Shown here in pieces: positions 29,092 through 33,801 of a stretch of DNA of 33,801 nt (position 1 is the first letter of the stretch; the number at the start of each line of letters is the position of its first letter). The DNA lies in the NCBI GenBank assembly GCA_945641355.1, contig CALZEQ010000039.1, positions 1-33,801 of the forward strand, in the 5' to 3' direction. A program made the position numbers and the translations under genes. This stretch comes from an uncultured Mediterranea sp. Its GTDB lineage: Bacteria > Bacteroidota > Bacteroidia > Bacteroidales > Bacteroidaceae. A model generated the notes under the pieces. It saw only the letters and a program-made list of their open reading frames with translations, was not told where the DNA came from and ran no database searches.

Positions 29092-29123
29092 TTTGCTTAT
29101 TCAGGAAATTAGTCGTTTCTTTG
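29092..29123 (+). promoter_or_regulatory. Possible carB promoter
   Basis: TTTG (29092-29095), a 20-base spacer and TTTCTTTG (29116-29123) are one base off the -7 consensus. It would give a leader of about 110 bases containing the hairpin at 29172-29208. Confidence 0.35.
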
Positions 29124-29171
29124 CAAGCAGGAAACACTATGTGACACCCCCATACGATATCAGGGAAAGGG

Positions 29172-29208
29172 AATGCGTTTATCCTTCTGTGGGGATGACG
29201 CATTTTTT
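29172..29208 (+). terminator. Terminator-like hairpin in the carB leader (attenuator candidate)
   Basis: AATGCGT (29172-29178) pairs with ACGCATT (29198-29204). Inside it, ATCC pairs with GGAT after a small internal loop. The descending arm runs into six T. It ends 33 bases before the carB ATG. No plus-strand gene lies upstream that it could terminate, so its natural target is the carB leader itself. CCCCATA (29148-29154) could pair with TGTGGGG (29188-29194) and disturb the inner stem. Confidence 0.55.
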
Positions 29209-29241
29209 GTACGAATCATCATTTTGACAACAACAAGAGAT

Positions 29242-32200
29242 ATGGACAACAACAAATTGAAGAAGGTGCTCGTCCTCGGGTCGGGCGCGTTGAAAATCGG
29301 ACAGGCCGGAGAATTCGACTACTCTGGCTCGCAGGCACTGAAGGCGTTGCGTGAAGAGGGCATCAGTTCGGTATTGGTCAATCCTAATATCGCAACCATC
29401 CAAACGTCGGAAGGCATTGCCGACCAGGTTTACTTCTTGCCTGTGACTACCCATTTTGTAACAGAAATCATCAAGAAGGAGCGTCCGGACGGCATCCTGC
29501 TGGCCTTCGGCGGCCAGACGGCCTTGAACTGCGGTACCGAGCTCTATCAGCAGGGCATCCTGCAGCAATACGGCGTCAGGGTGCTGGGCACTTCGGTGGA
29601 AGCTATCATGAATACGGAAGACCGCGACCTCTTTGTGAAGAAGCTGGACGAGATTCCCATGAAAACCCCCAAGAGCCATGCCGTGGAGAGCATGGAAGAG
29701 GCTTTGAAGGCCGCCCGTGAGATAGGTTTCCCCGTCATGGTACGTTCGGCCTACGCCCTTGGCGGACAAGGCAGCGGTATCTGCCCCGATGAAGAGACGT
29801 TCCTGAAGCTGGCCGAGAGTGCCTTCACCTTCTCCAATCAGATATTGGTGGAGGAGTCGCTCAAGGGCTGGAAGGAGATTGAGTTTGAGGTCATCCGCGA
29901 TGCCAACGACCACTGCTTCACCGTGGCCAGCATGGAGAACTTCGACCCCCTGGGCATCCATACGGGCGAAAGCATCGTGGTGGCACCTACCTGCTCGCTT
30001 ACCGACCAGCAGGTGGAGACGCTGCAGGCTCTTTCGCGCCAGTGTGTGCGCCATCTCAACATTGTGGGCGAGTGCAACATCCAGTATGCCTTCAATGCCG
30101 AGACCAACGACTACCGCGTCATCGAGGTCAATGCCCGCCTGAGCCGTTCGTCGGCCCTCGCCTCCAAGGCTACCGGCTATCCCTTGGCGTTTGTGGCTGC
30201 AAAGATTGCGTTAGGCTACACGCTCGACCAGATTGGCGAGATGGGCACGCCCAACTCGGCCTACGAGGCTCCGCAGCTCGACTACCTCATCTGCAAGATA
30301 CCGCGTTGGGACCTGACCAAGTTTGTGGGTGTCAGCCGCGAAATTGGTTCCAGCATGAAGTCGGTGGGCGAAATCATGTCCATCGGCCGCTCTTTCGAGG
30401 AGATTATCCAGAAGGGACTCCGCATGATAGGGCAGGGCATGCACGGCTTTGTGGGCAACGACGGCACCCATTTTGACGACCTCGACCACGAGCTGGAGCA
30501 CCCCACCGACCTGCGCATCTTTGCCATTGCACAGGCATTGGAGGAGGGCTATACCATTGAGCGCATCTACGAGCTGACCAAGATTGACCCCTGGTTCATC
30601 GGCAAGCTGAAGAACATCGTCGACTACAAGCATACGCTTTCGGCCTATACCTGCATCGAAGACATTCCGGCCGATGTGCTGCGCCAGGCCAAGGTGCTGG
30701 GCTTCTCCGACTTCCAGATTGCCCGCTTCGTGCTGCATCCTACCGGCAACATGGAGAAGGAGAATCTGCAGGTGCGTGCCCGCCGCAAGGAGCTGGGCAT
30801 CCTGCCGGCCGTGAAGCGCATCAATACCGTGGCCAGCGAACATCCCGAACTGACCAACTACCTCTACATGACCTATGCCGTGCAGGGGTATGACATCAAT
30901 TACTATAAGAACGAGAAGTCGGTGGTCGTATTGGGCTCGGGTGCCTACCGCATCGGCTCCAGCGTGGAGTTCGACTGGTGCTCGGTCAATGCCATCCAGA
31001 CGGCTCGCCGGCTGGGCTACAAGTCCATCATGATCAACTACAATCCCGAGACCGTGTCGACCGACTACGACATGTGCGACCGCCTCTATTTTGACGAGCT
31101 CTCCTTTGAGCGCGTGCTCGATGTCATCGACCTGGAGCAGCCTCGCGGTGTCATCGTGTCGGTAGGCGGACAGATTCCCAACAACCTGGCCATGAAACTC
31201 TACCGTCAGTCGGTGCCGGTGCTGGGCACATCGCCCATCTCCATCGACCGTGCCGAAAACCGCAACAAGTTCTCGCACATGCTCGACCAACTGGGCATTG
31301 ACCAGCCGGCTTGGCAGGAACTGACCAGCCTGGATGACGTGAAGTCCTTTGTAGCCAAGGTGGGCTATCCCGTGCTGGTGCGTCCTTCGTACGTCCTCTC
31401 TGGCGCGGCCATGAACGTATGCTACGACGAAGAAGAGCTGCAGAACTTCCTGAAAATGGCAGCTGAGGTGTCGAAGGAGTTCCCTGTGGTGGTGTCGCAG
31501 TTCCTGCAGAACACCAAGGAGATTGAGTTCGATGCCGTGGCGCAGAACGGCGAAGTGGTAGAGTATGCCATCTCCGAGCATGTGGAGTTCGCCGGCGTAC
31601 ACTCGGGCGACGCCACACTGGTGTTCCCCGCGCAGAAAATCTATTTCGCCACCGCCCGTCGGATCAAGAAGATTAGCCGCATGATTGCCAAGGAGCTGAA
31701 CATTTCCGGCCCCTTCAACATCCAGTTCCTGGCCCGCAACAACGAGGTGAAGGTCATCGAGTGCAATCTGCGTGCCAGCCGTTCGTTCCCCTTCGTCAGC
31801 AAGGTGCTGAAGCGCAACTTCATCGAGACGGCTACCCGCATCATGCTCGACGCCCCCTACAGCCGTCCCGACAAGTCGGCGTTCGACATTGATTGGATTG
31901 GTGTCAAGGCCAGCCAGTTCTCCTTCTCGCGCCTGCACAAGGCCGACCCTGTGCTGGGTGTCGACATGTCGTCTACCGGCGAAGTGGGCTGCATAGGCGA
32001 CGACTTCAACGAAGCGTTGCTCAATGCCCTCATCGCGACCGGCTTTACCATCCCCACCCCCGAGAAGGGAGTGATGTTCTCCTCGGGAGCCATGAAGTCG
32101 AAGGTCGATTTGCTCGATGCCAGCCGTCTGCTCTTCTCGAAGGGATACAAGATTTATGCCACGGCAGGTACGGCAGCCTTCCTCAACGCGCATGGCGTGC

Positions 32201-32472
32201 AGACCGAACCGGTCTTCTGGCCCGACGAGCGTCCCGATGCCGCCAACAACGTGATGAAGATGATTTCCGAACATAAGTTCGACCTGATTGTCAACATCCC
32301 CAAGAACCATACGAAGCGCGAGCTGACCAACGGCTATCGCATCCGTCGAGGAGCCATCGACCACAACATTCCGTTGATTACCAACGCCCGTCTGGCCGGT
32401 GCCTTTATCGAAGCCTTCTGCGACATGAAGCTGGATGACATCCAGATAAAGAGCTGGCAGGAGTATAAGTGA
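29242..32472 (+). CDS. carB: Carbamoyl-phosphate synthase large subunit
   Basis: A 1076-residue enzyme that makes carbamoyl phosphate from bicarbonate, ammonia (from the CarA glutaminase) and two ATP, for arginine and pyrimidine synthesis. The start at 29242 gives MDNNKLKKVLVLGSGALKIG; an in-frame ATG at 29173 lies inside the leader hairpin. The two homologous halves are visible. The first has GSGALKIGQAGEFDYSGSQ and an ATP-grasp region with PVMVRSAYALGGQGSG. The second has GSGAYRIGSSVEFDWCSV and PVLVRPSYVLSGAAMNV. The C-terminal MGS-like allosteric domain follows (~940-1076; KGYKIYATAGTAAFLNAHGV, IVNIPKN). carA is not adjacent. The gene is visibly GC-rich with strong codon bias. Confidence 0.97.
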   Translation: MDNNKLKKVLVLGSGALKIGQAGEFDYSGSQALKALREEGISSVLVNPNIATIQTSEGIADQVYFLPVTTHFVTEIIKKERPDGILLAFGGQTALNCGTELYQQGILQQYGVRVLGTSVEAIMNTEDRDLFVKKLDEIPMKTPKSHAVESMEEALKAAREIGFPVMVRSAYALGGQGSGICPDEETFLKLAESAFTFSNQILVEESLKGWKEIEFEVIRDANDHCFTVASMENFDPLGIHTGESIVVAPTCSLTDQQVETLQALSRQCVRHLNIVGECNIQYAFNAETNDYRVIEVNARLSRSSALASKATGYPLAFVAAKIALGYTLDQIGEMGTPNSAYEAPQLDYLICKIPRWDLTKFVGVSREIGSSMKSVGEIMSIGRSFEEIIQKGLRMIGQGMHGFVGNDGTHFDDLDHELEHPTDLRIFAIAQALEEGYTIERIYELTKIDPWFIGKLKNIVDYKHTLSAYTCIEDIPADVLRQAKVLGFSDFQIARFVLHPTGNMEKENLQVRARRKELGILPAVKRINTVASEHPELTNYLYMTYAVQGYDINYYKNEKSVVVLGSGAYRIGSSVEFDWCSVNAIQTARRLGYKSIMINYNPETVSTDYDMCDRLYFDELSFERVLDVIDLEQPRGVIVSVGGQIPNNLAMKLYRQSVPVLGTSPISIDRAENRNKFSHMLDQLGIDQPAWQELTSLDDVKSFVAKVGYPVLVRPSYVLSGAAMNVCYDEEELQNFLKMAAEVSKEFPVVVSQFLQNTKEIEFDAVAQNGEVVEYAISEHVEFAGVHSGDATLVFPAQKIYFATARRIKKISRMIAKELNISGPFNIQFLARNNEVKVIECNLRASRSFPFVSKVLKRNFIETATRIMLDAPYSRPDKSAFDIDWIGVKASQFSFSRLHKADPVLGVDMSSTGEVGCIGDDFNEALLNALIATGFTIPTPEKGVMFSSGAMKSKVDLLDASRLLFSKGYKIYATAGTAAFLNAHGVQTEPVFWPDERPDAANNVMKMISEHKFDLIVNIPKNHTKRELTNGYRIRRGAIDHNIPLITNARLAGAFIEAFCDMKLDDIQIKSWQEYK

Positions 32473-32481
32473 TTTTTCTGT

Positions 32482-32534
32482 GGGACAACAGGGCATTGCG
32501 CATACGCTTTTCGTCCTGTTGTCCCGTGCTTGTT
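32482..32534 (+). terminator. carB terminator
   Basis: GGGACAACAGG (32482-32492) and CCTGTTGTCCC (32515-32525) form a perfect 11-bp stem 9 bases after the carB stop. T-rich sequence follows (CTTGTTTTG). Confidence 0.75.
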
Positions 32535-32610
32535 TTGTGTGAAAGGTAGGCTGTTTCTACCATCTTCCAAGTCCGTGCCTGCATAATTCCGAAAAAATAT
32601 CAGGCAAACG

Positions 32611-32641
32611 TTTGGAGATAAAAAAAATAGTTGTACCTTTG
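32611..32641 (+). promoter_or_regulatory. Promoter of the tRNA-Val array
   Basis: TTTG (32611-32614), exactly 19 bases (32615-32633) and TACCTTTG (32634-32641) are a full consensus. The first tRNA starts 27 bases later. Confidence 0.85.
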
Positions 32642-32667
32642 CAGCGCTTTTGAAACGGAAGTGTATC

Positions 32668-32742
32668 GGGCGTTTAGCTCAGCTGGTTCAGAGCATCTGC
32701 CTTACAAGCAGAGGGTCGGGGGTTCGAATCCCTCAACGCCCA
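32668..32742 (+). tRNA. tRNA-Val (anticodon TAC), copy 1
   Basis: 75 bases. The acceptor stem GGGCGTT pairs with AACGCCC, with discriminator A. The D-arm is GCTCAGCTGGTTCAGAGC. The anticodon loop CTTACAA reads TAC (Val, GUA codons), and the T-loop is GGTTCGAATCC. The 3' CCA is not encoded. Confidence 0.98.
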
Positions 32743-32774
32743 CACGTTTTAAGTTCCCGCACTTCCGTTCAAAA

Positions 32775-32849
32775 GGGCGTTTAGCTCAGCTGGTTCAGAG
32801 CATCTGCCTTACAAGCAGAGGGTCGGGGGTTCGAATCCCTCAACGCCCA
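32775..32849 (+). tRNA. tRNA-Val (anticodon TAC), copy 2
   Basis: Identical in sequence to copy 1. It follows a 32-base spacer that is partly duplicated in the next spacer (both contain TTTTAAGTTCCC). Confidence 0.98.
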
Positions 32850-32876
32850 CACATTTTAAGTTCCCTTTTTTAAAAG

Positions 32877-32951
32877 GGGCGTTTAGCTCAGCTGGTTCAG
32901 AGCATCTGCCTTACAAGCAGAGGGTCGGGGGTTCGAATCCCTCAACGCCCA
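32877..32951 (+). tRNA. tRNA-Val (anticodon TAC), copy 3
   Basis: Identical to copies 1 and 2, after a 27-base spacer. It is followed directly by the array terminator. Confidence 0.98.
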
Positions 32952-32964
32952 CACAAGATGAATG

Positions 32965-33003
32965 CCGGTGTCTGTCTCCCCTCAGACATCGGTTTTGTTT
33001 TTT
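32965..33003 (+). terminator. Terminator of the tRNA array
   Basis: CCGGTGTCTG (32965-32974) pairs with CAGACATCGG (32983-32992), with one G-T pair. It is followed by TTTTGTTTTTT. The same hairpin could also stop a leftward transcript. Confidence 0.85.
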
Positions 33004-33110
33004 CGGACTGCCCTCCTCAATTTCTGACCGTTTTCGTTAAAATCCGCTGACCCCGGGTCTGCTTCCGCTCTCGTACTTCGAACGTCTGTGATGTAAAAAG
33101 ATACTTCTCA

Positions 33111-33139
33111 AATTTAAAATTTAAAATTAATAATTTAAA
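33111..33139 (+). repeat. AT-rich inverted repeat, left copy
   Basis: 29 bases made only of A and T. Its reverse complement matches 33366-33394 at 28 of 29 positions. Confidence 0.7.
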
Positions 33140-33171
33140 GTGTTTGTGCGGATTGGCCTTTCCTCTGCCTA

Positions 33172-33202
33172 CAAAGATACAAAACCGGGCTCCGCTTGTC
33201 AA
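33172..33202 (-). promoter_or_regulatory. Leftward promoter in the gene-free region
   Basis: On the minus strand TTGA (33202-33199), 19 bases and TATCTTTG (33179-33172) form a near-consensus promoter. No open reading frame follows. The next strong structure downstream is the hairpin at 32965-32992, about 200 bases away. Confidence 0.55.
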
Positions 33203-33365
33203 GAGGTAGTGAAGGAGTTTGGCGGCTCATTAATGTCTGTTAACCCGATACAGCTATCTGTAGGCACGATTGGAGTGTTTTTTTAAGTTACGAGCTACGA
33301 GTGATGTGTAGGGGCGGAAAATCTTCCGCCCAACCGCACGGGAGCGCATTCATCGCAAACGGCAT

Positions 33366-33394
33366 TTTAAATTTTTAATTTTAAATTTTAAATT
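33366..33394 (-). repeat. AT-rich inverted repeat, right copy
   Basis: Inverted partner of 33111-33139. The two enclose a 226-base segment with the leftward promoter and the GC hairpin. Confidence 0.7.
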
Positions 33395-33442
33395 GAAAAG
33401 ATGTGCTGCGTGTCGTCGGGAACCGGCTCTGCCCTGGGGGAC

Positions 33443-33705
33443 GGTGAACGATTCGTTCACCCTTCCTTTCTTCCTCGTCCACATGGTCGCGATTGGCAGG
33501 GCCTTGTAACTGGAAGCTGATACCTGAATCAGGTATGAGGTTTATCCTCCTCCACATGGTTCACAATGGCATTGGATTATTGATTGCTGATTGTTGATTA
33601 CGCTTAAACTCGCGGAAGGAGGCCTGCGTCTTGTAGTTAGAACCAGTGTCGCAAATCGCGACGATGGTTTGTCCTCTGTTTCTACGTGGTCATAGACGGC
33701 CCTCT
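33443..33705. repeat. Three degenerate repeat units with differing hairpins
   Basis: Unit A: GGTGAACG/CGTTCACC (33443-33461). Unit B: ATACCTG/CAGGTAT (33520-33536). Unit C: GTCGC/GCGAC (33648-33662). Each hairpin is followed by a similar block ending in CCACATGGT (33479, 33552) or CTACGTGGT (33682) and then a GGC. Units B and C are also preceded by CTTGTAACTGGAA and CTTGTAGTTAGAA. The flanks are related while the stems differ in sequence but keep pairing. Confidence 0.55.
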
Positions 33706-33801
33706 TTTAAAAAGCAAATGACGGCATAGGAATCAGCAGGACCATTTTTGGCACATCGCATCACATTTGTCAGGGAATCTTACACAAACTTTTGGCAAGA
33801 A

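Larger units (their letters stand above)
33004..33801. other. Gene-free repeat-rich region
   Basis: I see no convincing protein or RNA gene here. It holds a leftward consensus-like promoter (33172-33202) and an AT-rich inverted repeat pair (33111-33139 and 33366-33394). A small GC hairpin GGGCGGAA/TTCCGCCC (33312-33331) follows TACGAGCTACGAG. There are three degenerate repeat units with hairpins (about 33443-33705) and a short GATTRTT-type simple repeat near 33574-33600. Short open frames here are interrupted and look like decayed or non-coding sequence. Confidence 0.6.

Noticed and set aside
30211..32496. 761-codon open frame antisense to carB
   Set aside because: It mirrors the codon bias of a GC-rich conserved gene. 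The translation is low-complexity (many His, Val, Leu, Gly) with no recognisable domain, while carB is certain on the plus strand.
32631..32873. 80-codon frame across the tRNA-Val genes
   Set aside because: The translation is that of two tRNA genes (repeated SGVRIPQ-type peptides); the tRNA folds explain the sequence.
33017..33202. 61-codon minus-strand frame in the gene-free region
   Set aside because: It starts upstream of the promoter at 33172-33202 and its middle is the translated AT-only repeat (LLILNFKF). It does not look like a real protein.

Overview
The window looks like a Bacteroidales chromosome, most like the genus Bacteroides; I do not name a species. Three things support this. 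There is a SusC/SusD-type outer-membrane pair. Many genes are preceded by the Bacteroides-type promoter (TTTG, 19 bases, TAnnTTTG). Several gene families have Bacteroides-type architectures: an OstA-like protein with SurA-like chaperones, a 728-residue RecQ and a COG2509-type FAD protein. Most genes are housekeeping and lie on the minus strand.

Region by region: (1) 1-3435 is a broken SusC/SusD locus. An IS4-family element (2031-3349) sits where most of susC should be. Only the last ~126 SusC codons and an intact SusD lipoprotein remain. The IS transposase itself carries an in-frame amber codon. (2) 3436-6202 holds a secreted M20/AbgB-like amidohydrolase followed by a dicarboxylate/amino-acid:cation symporter, probably one operon. 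(3) 6383-8907 holds mlaF and mlaE (phospholipid transport) and, divergently, lptB (LPS export ATPase). (4) 9034-16663 is a tightly packed minus-strand cluster: three parvulin-type periplasmic proteins, an OstA/LptA-like protein, a small membrane protein and mutL. A perfect 33-bp-arm hairpin separates it from lptB. (5) 16781-24229 holds guaB, recQ, clpX, clpP and tig. (6) 24489-28966 holds a 56-residue ferredoxin, dnaX, a LuxR-type regulator with a degenerate receiver, and a FAD-dependent oxidoreductase. (7) 29242-32472 is carB, with a terminator-like hairpin in its leader. (8) 32668-32951 is an array of three identical tRNA-Val(TAC) genes with a consensus promoter and a terminator. (9) 33001-33801 has no convincing gene. 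It contains AT-rich inverted repeats, a possible small transcript and three degenerate repeat units with hairpins of different stem sequence.

Functionally, regions 3 and 4 concern the outer envelope: phospholipid and LPS transport and outer-membrane protein folding. Region 5 concerns protein quality control (tig-clpP-clpX), guanine nucleotide synthesis and DNA repair. I found no complete novel defence or mobile system. The points most worth checking are the MutL that lacks endonuclease motifs, the carB leader hairpin, the palindrome over the guaB promoter, the COG2509/pseudo-receiver pair and the repeat region at the right end.
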